A stretch of DNA of 55,614 nt, from the NCBI GenBank assembly GCA_013359265.1, contig JABWCD010000036.1, forward strand, positions 1-55,614, in the 5' to 3' direction. Below the pieces are notes generated by a model that saw only the letters and a list, made by a program, of their open reading frames with translations, searched no databases and was not told the origin of the DNA. Positions 26,612-36,117 of the stretch are shown here, one piece after another (position 1 is the stretch's first letter; every line of letters begins with the position of its first letter). Source of the stretch: Candidatus Hydrogenedentota bacterium (GTDB lineage: Bacteria; Hydrogenedentota; Hydrogenedentia; Hydrogenedentales; SLHB01). The position numbers and the translations under genes were made by a program.

Positions 26612-26735
26612 ATTGTGGAATTCGACGTTGCGATTGTAAGAGCATATTAAGAAACGTCGTCCGGTATGTCCCGTAGATTTCGGTGCAAATCGAGTGTGCG
26701 ATTACGAGCACGAGAATATAGAGTATTTCAAGGTC

Positions 26736-26845
26736 GGCTGCACCGCGTGCTCGTGCTCCTGCTCATCATCGTACTCGATCTTATCGAGGATCGAGTGCGA
26801 GTACGATGACGACTCACGAGCAGGAGCACGAAACAGACGGTGTGC
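26736..26845. repeat. Long imperfect palindrome, GAGCACGA family, copy 1
   Basis: GCGTGCTCGTGCTCCTGC and the inner CATCGTACTCGAT on the left pair with ATCGAGTGCGAGTACGATG and CACGAGCAGGAGCACG on the right. The two sides form a hairpin of about 100 bases. A homologous copy is at 37227-37340. Confidence 0.75.
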
Positions 26846-26887
26846 TCAAACTTGAATTGCTCTAGCTACGCAATAGCTCCGATTGCT

Positions 26888-27244
26888 TTAATTTGGGAAG
26901 ACATGCTTGTGTTTGTAGTGGTCAACGACGCGCGTGCGCGATGCCGTTGTTGCCCGCGGCGACGCGGAGGGCTTGGCGGACTCGTCGTTGTAGATCTTCG
27001 TCACGAACCGCCCGTGGCGGACATACTTGCCGAGGTCGCCCTTGTCGTAGATGACGCGGGTGTCTTTCGCCGCCGTACTTGTGCTTCCGTGCGTTGGGTC
27101 GAGGTCGCCGGACACCGCACGCCACACGAAGCGCCCTTTTCTTACGAGGTCGCCGCTGTCCGCGAAGGCGCTCGATGAAACGAACATAATCGCGAGCAAT
27201 GCCGCGCCGATTACCGCTGTCCGATGCTTGAAGGTGATGTACAT
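26888..27244 (-). CDS. Small secreted protein of unknown function
   Basis: The ribosome site CAGGAG lies 9-10 bases before the ATG at 27244. The 118-residue product has a clear signal peptide (ALLAIMFVSSSAFA, cleavage near residue 28). The mature part contains two related short segments, LVRKGRFVWRAVSGDL and LGKYVRHGRFVTKIYND, so it may hold a small internal repeat. It ends in a basic, His-rich tail (KHKHVFPN). No known domain is recognised. It lies alone between the two-component genes and the PpiD-like gene, reading leftward. Confidence 0.68.
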   Translation of the reverse strand: MYITFKHRTAVIGAALLAIMFVSSSAFADSGDLVRKGRFVWRAVSGDLDPTHGSTSTAAKDTRVIYDKGDLGKYVRHGRFVTKIYNDESAKPSASPRATTASRTRVVDHYKHKHVFPN

Positions 27245-27677
27245 GGTTTCGATCTCCTGTTGAGCCGGATTTGTCCATCGCGGTAATGGCGGCTCCTGCC
27301 ATTACGCGCTCTTTGTCGGCGTCCGCGGTGTATGCCCGGCCGCGGGTCGTTTCCGACGTCGTCCGCCACCTAAAGAGCATCCGGCGTGCCGAGTGGCCAC
27401 GCTGCTCACAGTCATGGACTTACGACAAAACAGGGGGAGTCGAGCCAATGAATGTTCGCCAGAAACCCGCGCGTATCCGGTCAGGTTCTGGTTGGTCGCC
27501 GCCCGGTCCAAAAGGGGCGTTGATTGAACAGGATTGTCCCGCCTGCGAGGGGCCGCCGCGTTGCCGGGCACGGCGCCCGCGTGCTATCCTTTTTCGTTCG
27601 CAAGCACGATTCTGGGCTGGCGTCACGCATGCGCGGCAGGCCGCGTCCGACGCCAAAGGAGTAGAGGTGTCCGTTTC
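27245..27677. other. Intergenic region upstream of the foldase gene
   Basis: The 433 bases separate the divergently read small secreted protein and the PpiD-like gene. A weak 8-bp hairpin (GTAATGGC / GCCATTAC) lies at 27283-27305. An Arg-rich 77-codon frame (27448-27681) overlaps the foldase start and is treated as doubtful. Nothing else is evident. Confidence 0.4.
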
Positions 27678-29702
27678 ATGATCCAAGACGCGATGCGCAA
27701 GCACAAGCGCCTGATGCTCGGTATTCTGTTGGTCCTGATTATCGGGCCGTTTGTGTTGTGGGGCGGCAGCTTCGGATACGGTTCGGATCCGTCCATGGTT
27801 GAAGGGGGCGGTGCCGTAGCGGTCGTGGGGGATACGCCGATTTCGGCGGAATTGTACCGGCGGGACCTCCAGATGCAGCGCCAGCAGATGGCGCAATTCG
27901 GCGGGCAACCTCCCAGCCCCGAGCAGATGCTGAGGGATGGCACGGCGATGCGCGTGCTTGACATTCTCGTCGGCCGGGAACTGCTGGCGAGCCAGGCGAA
28001 GAGCGGGGACTACCAGTTCGACCGTGAGTATCTCGTCGAGAAGATTAAAGAATGGCCCGCATTTCAGGACGAGGCGGGCAATTTCGACGCGAAACGCTGG
28101 AACGAGGTCGTCCGCCAACGGCAAAACTGGAACGTGTTTTACGAACAGGAACGCTTGGATACGGCCTATCAACTGGTCGTGCAGCGCGCCGCTGCCTCGG
28201 CCCGCGTGCTGGACGAGGACATCCGAAAGCAATTCGAGGAGCAGAATACGTCGTACGAACTGAAGTACGTCGCGGTCGCCCCGAAGATCGAACCGTCGGA
28301 AGAGCAGATTAAGGAGACGTACGACCAGAACACGGAAGCGTACGCCTTGCCGGAAAAGCGGAAGGCGGAGTTTGTCGCGTTTTCGCTCGTCCCGCCGATG
28401 CCGCAATTGGCCAACGACCTCGTGACGCGCGCGCGCGGCGGCGAAGACTTCGGGAAACTTGCCACCGAGAATTCCACGGCGCCGAGCAAGGACAAAGGCG
28501 GCGATCTCGATTGGTTGACGGAGGGCCCGGTGGTGAGCCCGCATCGCAAGCCCTTGTTTGCGCTGCAAAAGGGGCAGGTGAGCGATCCCGCCTACGGCCC
28601 GAACGGATACTACATTTACAAAGTCGAGGACGAACGCACCGATCCGACAACGAACGCGCGCGAAGTGAAGGCGCGCGAGATTCTCGTTTCCGCGGTGTTG
28701 TCCGAGGAAGAGTATAAGGCGGCGCAGGACAAGGCGAAGCAGCTTCAGGAGAAGGCCAAGTCGAATGGCGACTTGCGCGCGGCAGCCTTGGAGGCGGGCC
28801 TCGAGGTGCAGACGACCGGCCAGTTCTCCATCGAATCGCTCAATATCGAAAACCTGCCGGACTCGGACGCGCGGCAGTTCCGGTCGCGCCTCGCGACGGT
28901 GGCGCTGAACGAAGTCGCGGAGCCGCTCGAAGCGCAGCGCAACATCTACGTCGCGAAGGTAATCGAACTCGAGGCGGCGGTGCCGCAACCGCTCGAGGCG
29001 GTACGCGAAAAGGTCGTGCAAGACACGATCGCGCGCATCGGCGGTTCGCCGGAGTACCGCAAGCAGACGGAAGACCTGGCGCGATCAATTTTGGAATCGG
29101 CGAAGTCGCTGCAGGACGTCGTGACGCAGCACCCGGAGCTCAACGCAATAATCGAGACGATTCCGTCGTTCACCACGAAGACGTACGACTTCCAGAAAGG
29201 CCCGATGTGGAACCCGCGCGACGTGTTGGAGACCGCCAAGACGAAGGAGCCGGGCGCGTTTTTCGGGCCAATTACGGACTTCATGGGAAAGACGTACTTC
29301 GTCGAACTCGTGAGCAAGACGCCGCCCGACGAAAAAGCGTGGGCGGAACAATGGCCGAAGGAAGAGAAGGCCCTGCGTGAGCAGGCCCTGATGCAGGAAC
29401 AGCGCCGGCGCTTGGATGACTACGTCGCGTACCTTCGCGAAGATTTGGTCGCGAAAGGACACTACCAGATCGATACAGCGGCGTTTAATCGCGCGCTTGG
29501 GATCGAACAGGAAACGCCCGCCGAAGCGGCGCCGGAATCGACGGCGCCAGTTGATGCGGCCGCGCCGGCAACCGAGGGCGCCGCTACGGATGCTGCCGCT
29601 GCGCCTGCGCCTGCGGAACCGGCCCCAGCGACTGCCGAGTCAACCCCGGCGCCGAGCGAACCCGCTGCGGCCCCTGCGGAAACTCCAGCGCCCGCGCAGT
29701 AG
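27678..29702 (+). CDS. PpiD/SurA-like membrane-anchored peptidyl-prolyl isomerase
   Basis: The ATG at 27678 (AGAGG upstream) starts a 674-residue protein with one N-terminal transmembrane anchor (LMLGILLVLIIGPFVLWGG). A SurA-N-like chaperone region follows (VVGDTPISAELYRRDL through DILVGRELLASQA), then a PpiC-type rotamase domain near residues 230-320 (FGKLATENSTAPSKDKGGDL, then FALQKGQVSDP, GPNGYYIYKVED). A second parvulin-like or helical region comes next. The last 60 residues are Ala/Pro/Glu-rich and disordered. It should help exported proteins fold at the outer face of the cytoplasmic membrane. The many secreted repeat proteins encoded nearby are plausible clients. Confidence 0.88.
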   Translation: MIQDAMRKHKRLMLGILLVLIIGPFVLWGGSFGYGSDPSMVEGGGAVAVVGDTPISAELYRRDLQMQRQQMAQFGGQPPSPEQMLRDGTAMRVLDILVGRELLASQAKSGDYQFDREYLVEKIKEWPAFQDEAGNFDAKRWNEVVRQRQNWNVFYEQERLDTAYQLVVQRAAASARVLDEDIRKQFEEQNTSYELKYVAVAPKIEPSEEQIKETYDQNTEAYALPEKRKAEFVAFSLVPPMPQLANDLVTRARGGEDFGKLATENSTAPSKDKGGDLDWLTEGPVVSPHRKPLFALQKGQVSDPAYGPNGYYIYKVEDERTDPTTNAREVKAREILVSAVLSEEEYKAAQDKAKQLQEKAKSNGDLRAAALEAGLEVQTTGQFSIESLNIENLPDSDARQFRSRLATVALNEVAEPLEAQRNIYVAKVIELEAAVPQPLEAVREKVVQDTIARIGGSPEYRKQTEDLARSILESAKSLQDVVTQHPELNAIIETIPSFTTKTYDFQKGPMWNPRDVLETAKTKEPGAFFGPITDFMGKTYFVELVSKTPPDEKAWAEQWPKEEKALREQALMQEQRRRLDDYVAYLREDLVAKGHYQIDTAAFNRALGIEQETPAEAAPESTAPVDAAAPATEGAATDAAAAPAPAEPAPATAESTPAPSEPAAAPAETPAPAQ

Positions 29703-29717
29703 CCTGCGTACGACGGA

Positions 29718-31727
29718 CTACGGCACGCGCTGTTGCCCAAGCACAACCGCGATCGCGCCGGCATCGTTGCCGTATCGCGCGTTCGCATACACGCGATACC
29801 ATTGGGCCAGATCGGGTTGGCGTTCCTGATCCGCGCGATCCGCGAACCGGTTCAGCGTTTCGCTCGGGCCGCGCGACAACCCCAGCTTCGCCGCTTTCCG
29901 GTCCATCGCGCGCAACCGCCGGTTCATCGCCAGGGCGGTTGGATCGGTCCCCAACGCGGCGACCGCCGCGCGACGTTTCGCGGCAATTCGCTTGATCAAG
30001 ATTGCGGCGACGCCAACGAGTACGATTGCGCCGATCCACGGCGACCAGCGGATCAGGAGTCGTACGGCTGCATTGGCCAGTTCGCGCGCGTTCATATTTC
30101 GAATCGCGGCAATCGCGGACTTCGTCCTGTGTACGGCGTATTCCCAGAATTCCGCCAACTTCTGTTTCTGTTCGCGTTGGGGTACGCCGTCCGCCGGAGT
30201 CGCTTCGACGATCGTCCACCCGCTCCCTTCGATGTACGCCTCGACCCACGCGTGCGCGTCTTTATTGCGCGCCACCCAATACTCGCCGTAGCTGTTTTGC
30301 TCGCCCGCGACGAAACCGGTGACGTACCGGCATGGCACGCCCGCGCACCGCAACAGCATCGCCGCGGATGTGGCGAACAGTTCGCAGTGTCCCGCGCGGC
30401 TCTCGAGGAGAAACGCCGAAAGCGGATTGTCGGATACGACCGGCGGCGGATTGAGGCTATACGTACAGGTAGCGTTCAAGTAGGCCACAACCGCGTGCAT
30501 TCGCGCTTCGTCGTCGGCGCAATTGCGCGTGATCGCGTACGCGATGGCGCGTATTTTGGGATCGACGCCGTTCGGCACGATGGTCAAGCTTTCCCGCTCA
30601 TCGGCGGTCAGCGGCGCGTCCGCCGCGCGAACACCCGCCACCCGGTATGGCGCTCCAGGTTCGATTTGTCCGGCTTCGACAATGCGATGCGCGTCGACGG
30701 ACAACGTGCGCCGCGGAATTCCCACGCGCGCCGATTCCAATTGCGTGAAGACCGCGCCGCGTAAGGAGGAAACGGGTTCCACGAGCATATGTTCCGAATC
30801 GCCATTCTCCCCGCCCGGCGCTAGTGGAAACCACGTCGTGTCGTTTTCGCGGCCGTCGGCCATTTTTATGGGTTGTACGTCCTGCGACGGCGCCACGCTC
30901 GACCAGCGGCGTCCGTCAAACGTATCGAACGCCTTCCCTCGCAGATATCCGGGCATGGCCGCGCTCGTAACGTGCAGTGCAATTGCGTTGCTGTTCATAC
31001 TCTTGAATTGATTGACGCGGTCGAGGTGCCCTTCGCCGGAAAAGCCCGGCGACGTTGGCAGGCTGCGGTCGCGCATGAGGTCGACCAGCAACAGGTCGAG
31101 GTCCTGTCCGCGACTCTGCAGCAGCCTTCCCAATCCCCACCCGAGCGACAGCACGATTGCCAAGACGAGGATATACGCGTTTCGCCGCGCGCGCCGCGCG
31201 TGTTGTGGCTCGACGTAGCGCGATTGTGCATGAACAACGAAATACGCTCCACTCGTCAACGCTAATGCCAGCGCCGCGGTCTGGTATGCGGCGCCGCTCC
31301 ACGCGCCCAACGCTCGTGGGGGCATCGTTCCGGCGAGAATAACGACAAGGGACGGATACAGTGGCAAGGTGAACGGAAGCGCGCCGCCGCGCCGCAGAAA
31401 AAGCAGCAGCACCATCCAGAACAGCAGCGCCTGCGCGATGGGATAGGCTTGCGCGTAGTCCAGAATGCCAATCGAAATGAACTGCACGCGAGCCGACCCG
31501 AACGCCGGTGCGGGAAGCAGCCACCGCAGCGCAAACAGGACCGCTACGCCGGCCGCGAGTCGTGATTCCGCTTTCCTGGAAACCGTAATTCGATACCGTT
31601 CCGTCCACCCGACGACGGCGGCCAGGCAGATTGCGGCCGGATACAGGATCTGCATCGACATCATGCCGAGCGTGCCGGACGCAATCAGGCACAACATCAC
31701 GGCAAGTATCCGCGTCGCATTCGTCAT
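29718..31727 (-). CDS. Transglutaminase-like membrane protein (TgpA family)
   Basis: The start at 31727 is set by an ATGA overlap with the DUF58 gene. The 669-residue protein opens with about six transmembrane segments and then has a periplasmic transglutaminase-like domain. Catalytic Cys is near residue 445 (GHCELFATSAAML) and catalytic His near 492 (KDAHAWVEAYI). The third acidic site reads WTIVEATPADG, with Glu where many relatives have Asp. Another transmembrane segment (WIGAIVLVGVAAILI) precedes a cytoplasmic C-terminus. TgpA-type proteins occur with MoxR and DUF58 partners, as here, and are thought to act in envelope maintenance or peptide release. Confidence 0.88.
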   Translation of the reverse strand: MTNATRILAVMLCLIASGTLGMMSMQILYPAAICLAAVVGWTERYRITVSRKAESRLAAGVAVLFALRWLLPAPAFGSARVQFISIGILDYAQAYPIAQALLFWMVLLLFLRRGGALPFTLPLYPSLVVILAGTMPPRALGAWSGAAYQTAALALALTSGAYFVVHAQSRYVEPQHARRARRNAYILVLAIVLSLGWGLGRLLQSRGQDLDLLLVDLMRDRSLPTSPGFSGEGHLDRVNQFKSMNSNAIALHVTSAAMPGYLRGKAFDTFDGRRWSSVAPSQDVQPIKMADGRENDTTWFPLAPGGENGDSEHMLVEPVSSLRGAVFTQLESARVGIPRRTLSVDAHRIVEAGQIEPGAPYRVAGVRAADAPLTADERESLTIVPNGVDPKIRAIAYAITRNCADDEARMHAVVAYLNATCTYSLNPPPVVSDNPLSAFLLESRAGHCELFATSAAMLLRCAGVPCRYVTGFVAGEQNSYGEYWVARNKDAHAWVEAYIEGSGWTIVEATPADGVPQREQKQKLAEFWEYAVHRTKSAIAAIRNMNARELANAAVRLLIRWSPWIGAIVLVGVAAILIKRIAAKRRAAVAALGTDPTALAMNRRLRAMDRKAAKLGLSRGPSETLNRFADRADQERQPDLAQWYRVYANARYGNDAGAIAVVLGQQRVP

Positions 31728-32974
31728 AGCGAATCGATCGCCCCTGCCGTCACATCGGCCGATGAAAACACAAGCGCGGGCGTGTTGGCGATTGCATCGG
31801 CCCGCGAAATCGGTGCGGTGGTAGCCGAATCGCGAACGATAATCACCTTCACTGCACACCCCGAGTCGACGGCAGCGCGCACGAGTCGCTCGCGCGTCTC
31901 GTCCCAATCGAGAAACACGCAGATAACCGTCGAGATTCGCGCGAGTTCGTCGGTCAATGCCGGCGCGATGGTGTCAAACGGATTGGTGCGGCACTCGTCG
32001 ACGCACGCAAGAATCTCGAGCACATTCTCGAAATGCGCGATGCTCCGTCCCGAGCGAAACACGTACAGTTCCGGCCCTGCGGCAAAGATGTCTATCAGGT
32101 ACTCGCCCCGCGCCAACGCATCGGCAATCGCGGCGGCCATACTGACCGCCGCTTCGAACTCCGGGAACCCCGTCGCGGGCCGCCAGCGCCGTCCGGGGAC
32201 GTAGGTGTCCAACACGAGCGCGATGCGGCAGTAAAATTCCTCCTGGTATTCGCGCACAACGGGCCGCGCGAGCCGTGCCCACGAACGAAAGTCGATCCGC
32301 CGTGGTGGGTCGCCGGCGCGATACTCGCGATTGCCGATGTATTCCGGCGATTCGCCGACGTCCGACGTCAGGGAAATTCCCCCGGGCTGATGGCGCCGCG
32401 ATGCGGGCACATCGATGGACGCGAGCGGGTGAAACCGCGGCGCAACGAGCAACGGCCCGCCGAGCGGCGCTGAGCGTCCGCTGCGGCAGATCGAAAACGG
32501 AAACGTCGTGAACACGCGCACGGGCGGGAGGCGATACAGCCCGCGCCGGTTCGGCATAATCGTGATCGGCAACGACGCGTGCGCGCCGGGAGCAAGCTGC
32601 GTACGCGCCCCTCGCGAGTCAATCACGCGCAGCGAGCGGCCAATGCCGATCAGGCTTGCGTCAAGTTCGAGGATGGACCAGCGCCCGGTGTTGCCAACGC
32701 GAAACCAGCCTGTCACCGCCTGACCCGCGCAGGCGAGTTGCGGAAAACTGCCGCTGATGGTGAGCCTCGGACGCAACGCCGAGTTCACAACCAGCGCCGT
32801 AAAGCCCAGCGCAAACAACGAGCACAGCGTATAGAAGATCGGCAGCTCGAGTGTATAACCGAGCAGACCGGCAACCAGCCCGAGGACGATTAGCGAACGC
32901 CCCGCGCTGGTCAGCTTGTACTGCAAGAGATAGCGCGCGAACCGCTCGAAGTCGCTCGGTCCCCGCCGCTTCAC
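31724..32974 (-). CDS. DUF58 domain protein
   Basis: The GTG at 32974 overlaps the moxR stop codon (GTGA) and gives 416 residues. Two transmembrane segments near residues 20-60 (LIVLGLVAGLLGYTLEL and FYTLCSLFALGFTALVV) are followed by a beta-rich part. The DUF58 signature comes next: YIGNREYRAGDPPRRIDFRS, then ARPVVREYQEEFY and a von Willebrand A-like core (RIALVLDTYVPG, IDIFAAG). DUF58 proteins work with MoxR AAA+ ATPases in envelope processes. Both ends of the gene overlap its neighbours by four bases, so its translation is probably coupled to both. Confidence 0.9.
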   Translation of the reverse strand: MKRRGPSDFERFARYLLQYKLTSAGRSLIVLGLVAGLLGYTLELPIFYTLCSLFALGFTALVVNSALRPRLTISGSFPQLACAGQAVTGWFRVGNTGRWSILELDASLIGIGRSLRVIDSRGARTQLAPGAHASLPITIMPNRRGLYRLPPVRVFTTFPFSICRSGRSAPLGGPLLVAPRFHPLASIDVPASRRHQPGGISLTSDVGESPEYIGNREYRAGDPPRRIDFRSWARLARPVVREYQEEFYCRIALVLDTYVPGRRWRPATGFPEFEAAVSMAAAIADALARGEYLIDIFAAGPELYVFRSGRSIAHFENVLEILACVDECRTNPFDTIAPALTDELARISTVICVFLDWDETRERLVRAAVDSGCAVKVIIVRDSATTAPISRADAIANTPALVFSSADVTAGAIDSL

Positions 32975-33915
32975 GTCGGCACCCTGATGGAAGCAATCAC
33001 CTCCGTAATCACTTCCGCCTTGCCATTGCCGCCGTATTTGGCCTTCGACGTAAGCACAACACGATGCGCCAGCACGGGGACCGCGAGCCGCTGCACGTCG
33101 TCGGGCAACACGTAGTCGCGGCCCGCGCAGAACGCGCACGCCTGCGCCCCGCGGAACAGCATCAGCGATCCGCGCGGACTGACGCCCACTTTCAGCCGCT
33201 CGTCGTTTCGCGTCGCATTGACGATCTGCACGATGTAGCGCGACACGGGTTCGCTGACGGTTACGCCGCGGATGCGCGCCTGCAGTTCGACGATCTCGTC
33301 GCGCGCGACGACCGGCGACAACGAATCCACCGGGTGCGATTGCGCCTGCGCATGGAGTATCGCCACTTCCGCGTCCGGCGGCGGGTATCCCAGATTGATT
33401 TGCATCAGGAACCGATCCAACTGCGCTTCGGGCAAGGGATATGTGCCATGAAACTCGATAGGGTTTTGGGTCGCGATGACGAGGAAGGGCTGCGGCAACG
33501 CGTGCCGCTCGCCTTCGATGGTCGCCTGCCACTCGTTCATCGCTTCGAGCAGCGCCGATTGCGTACGCGGCGACGCGCGGTTGATTTCGTCCGCCAACAG
33601 CACATTGCAGAATATTGGGCCTTTGCGAAACTGAAACGAGCCGTCCTTCGGGTTGTACACCGACGCGCCCAGAATGTCCGCAGGCAGCAAGTCGGGCGTG
33701 AACTGCACGCGGTTCATTTCGGCGTCGATCGATCGGGCGAGCGCCTTCGCCAGCGTTGTCTTCCCCACGCCCGGCACGTCCTCCATCAGGACGGAGCCGT
33801 TCGCGGCGAGTGCCATCACCAGGAGGTCGATGCTCTCCTGCTTGCCCTGAATCACGCGTCCAAGATTGGATTTCAACTGATCGATAAGCGTAGCGAGCGG
33901 CTTCGGGTCCGGCAT
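32971..33915 (-). CDS. MoxR-family AAA+ ATPase
   Basis: This 314-residue cytoplasmic ATPase has Walker A GVGKTT (49-54), Walker B VLLADE (Asp109, Glu110), sensor 1 ATQNP and a C-terminal lid domain. A strong ribosome site (AGGAGG, 5 bases before the ATG) makes the start secure. It is the first gene of a three-gene operon with DUF58 and transglutaminase. In known systems MoxR proteins act as chaperones that activate or assemble partner proteins with vWA-like domains, here most likely the DUF58 protein. Confidence 0.93.
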   Translation of the reverse strand: MPDPKPLATLIDQLKSNLGRVIQGKQESIDLLVMALAANGSVLMEDVPGVGKTTLAKALARSIDAEMNRVQFTPDLLPADILGASVYNPKDGSFQFRKGPIFCNVLLADEINRASPRTQSALLEAMNEWQATIEGERHALPQPFLVIATQNPIEFHGTYPLPEAQLDRFLMQINLGYPPPDAEVAILHAQAQSHPVDSLSPVVARDEIVELQARIRGVTVSEPVSRYIVQIVNATRNDERLKVGVSPRGSLMLFRGAQACAFCAGRDYVLPDDVQRLAVPVLAHRVVLTSKAKYGGNGKAEVITEVIASIRVPT

Positions 33916-34062
33916 TCGGGCCTCCTGTTTCTATCGCGTACGATGTAACCGCGAACCTGTGACTATCGTAAACGGAAGACGAAAAGAAGTGTAACCGGAC
34001 GGAGAACGCCGGTATCATTCGCGGGAAGCGCCACCACGATGCGACGGATGGAGACTTGTGTC

Positions 34063-36117
34063 ATGAAACGCAGTTACACCCTGGCGTTCCCGCTGATCGC
34101 GTGCCTGGCAACCGGATTCACGTCCACGGGTCAGGAGCCTGCCGGAGAGAGCGGACCGGATATCATCGTGATCGCGGAGGGGACAACTCCGAAACCCGAT
34201 ACGCTGCCCGCCATTCGGGTCGTGAAAGAAAAACTGTGGGGGAAGTACTACCCCATGGTGTCGATGCGGTTTCCGAACGTGCCCGATTTCCAGTGCGACG
34301 CGTGGTGCTACGAGGCCGCGGTGGAATTCGTCGATGCGCGGCCGCTCGATGACGGCGTCGTGGAGATGCGCCATCGCGATCAAGCCAATCCGCAGGAACT
34401 GGTGATAACGACAATCACGCCGCGCCAAGGATCGGTCGAGATTGTGGCGCGCGTCGCGCTGGATGCGGAAAACCACGCCGGCAAGGAGTTGCCCGGATCG
34501 CCGCCGGGGCTGAATCTCTGCTGGCAGTTGCGCCATGCGCCCGCGTTCGCGAGTGCGCCCGATCGCTATCCTCAGTTTGTCGAGCGCTGCTTCATATTCA
34601 CGAACGACGGCTTCACGTACTTGAAGGACACGCAACGCACAAAGATTCCGGTACAACCGCCGGACCACGAATACAACTCGCCGCCCTGGGTGCAGAGCTA
34701 CATGGCGGCTTCGTTGTACGTGCCGGTCACGCAGCCGACGGCATGGGCGGGCTACAGTACGGACCGCTATCTCACACCCGTCATCGGCGCGGTATCGCGC
34801 GACAGGAAATATCTCACCGCGATTGCGAATGACTCAACCCTGTCCATGGCGCAGGCTTGGCACGATTGCATGCACAACAATCCGCTGTGGCTCCCCGCGG
34901 ACGCGCCGGTCACGGACCAACGCTGGCGCATGGTCGTGTATGCGATGGAAAACGACGCGAAAACGTTGATGGAGCGCGTATCCGCGGACTTTCCAAAGGA
35001 GAAGCGCGTTGCCGCGGCGGCGAATCCGCCCGCGCCGCGCGATGGTTGGAAGCGGCACGCCACGCGCGCGGGCTGGATCGAAGTGCCCGACTGCGTTACG
35101 TGGCGCAACGATCTCCCGCTCGGACCGTTCGTGCGCACGGGCGATGGCGGCGTGCTCGGGATTCACGACAACACCGCCATTATCAGCCGCGACGAAGGCG
35201 CTACGTGGGAAGCGCATTCACTGACCGCGAATGCGGGGCGCGCGTTTGTCGTTCGGCCCGAACGCGCGATGATTCGCACGGCGGCCGGCGCGATTGTGCT
35301 CGCGTTCATGGACGATACGCAGCAGCAGTGGAAATGGAACGCGGAAAAGCGGCTTCCCGAGCCGGACGCGCACCTGCCAACCTGCTCGATCCGCAGCCTG
35401 GATGACGGAAAGACGTGGACCGATTTCCAGATCATGTACGATGGTTACAGCGGCGATATCCACAGCATGATCCAGACGCGCGCGGGCACGATCGTCGCGC
35501 CGGTGCAGGAGTTGATGTACGAGGACGGCCGCCACGCGTTGCGCCCGCGCCACTCGACGGACGATGGCAAGACGTGGCAGCGATCGAATCTGCTCGATAT
35601 CGGCGGACGCGGCCACCACGACGGCCTGATCGAGGGCACGCTCGCGGAACTCGAGGACAGGCGCGTCTGGTTGCTGTGCCGCACCAACCTCGGCAAATTC
35701 TGGTCCGCGTACTCCGACAACGACGGCGAAGACTTTCGCGAGTTGCGGCCTTCGTCCATCGACGCCAGCAGCGCGCCGGGCACGTTGACGCGCACCGCGA
35801 GCGGACGCCTTATGCTCGCGTGGAACCGGCTGTATCCCGACGGCGAGACCACCGCGCCGGACGAGGTCTATGTTGGCGGCGACGGCCAATGGTCCGACGT
35901 GCGCGCGAACAACTACCGCGCGGAGTTGTCGATTGCGTTCTCGACCGACAACGGCGCGACTTGGACCAAGCCGTTCGTTGTCGCGCGCCGCGTCGATGGC
36001 GTCGGCGCGTCGCTTGCCTACACGTACGTCTTCGAACACAAGCCGGGCGAGTTCTGGCTGACCACCATGCAGGGCGATCTGCGGCTCGCGTTTCGCGAAG
36101 GAGATGTCGCCGGGTGA
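34063..36117 (+). CDS. Secreted sialidase-like (BNR/Asp-box) protein
   Basis: ATG at 34063 is preferred over ATGs at 34039 and 34048, since GGAG lies 9 bases upstream and a signal peptide starts there (RSYTLAFPLIACLATGF). Of 684 residues, the C-terminal half shows Asp-box repeats SRDEGATW (about 375), SLDDGKTW (444), STDDGKTW (498) and STDNGATW (627), each on a propeller blade. The N-terminal 300 residues are a separate region rich in aromatic residues with no clear match. The propeller fold suits exo-sialidases and other glycan-binding or cleaving enzymes. Without a clear FRIP motif the activity is not certain. It overlaps the next gene by four bases (GTGA). Confidence 0.82.
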   Translation: MKRSYTLAFPLIACLATGFTSTGQEPAGESGPDIIVIAEGTTPKPDTLPAIRVVKEKLWGKYYPMVSMRFPNVPDFQCDAWCYEAAVEFVDARPLDDGVVEMRHRDQANPQELVITTITPRQGSVEIVARVALDAENHAGKELPGSPPGLNLCWQLRHAPAFASAPDRYPQFVERCFIFTNDGFTYLKDTQRTKIPVQPPDHEYNSPPWVQSYMAASLYVPVTQPTAWAGYSTDRYLTPVIGAVSRDRKYLTAIANDSTLSMAQAWHDCMHNNPLWLPADAPVTDQRWRMVVYAMENDAKTLMERVSADFPKEKRVAAAANPPAPRDGWKRHATRAGWIEVPDCVTWRNDLPLGPFVRTGDGGVLGIHDNTAIISRDEGATWEAHSLTANAGRAFVVRPERAMIRTAAGAIVLAFMDDTQQQWKWNAEKRLPEPDAHLPTCSIRSLDDGKTWTDFQIMYDGYSGDIHSMIQTRAGTIVAPVQELMYEDGRHALRPRHSTDDGKTWQRSNLLDIGGRGHHDGLIEGTLAELEDRRVWLLCRTNLGKFWSAYSDNDGEDFRELRPSSIDASSAPGTLTRTASGRLMLAWNRLYPDGETTAPDEVYVGGDGQWSDVRANNYRAELSIAFSTDNGATWTKPFVVARRVDGVGASLAYTYVFEHKPGEFWLTTMQGDLRLAFREGDVAG

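Noticed and set aside
27448-27681. 77-codon ORF with GGGGGAG ribosome-like site and ATGA overlap with the foldase start
   Set aside because: The Arg/Pro-rich composition looks like a chance frame in GC-rich DNA. The overlap is suggestive, but no conserved protein features are seen.
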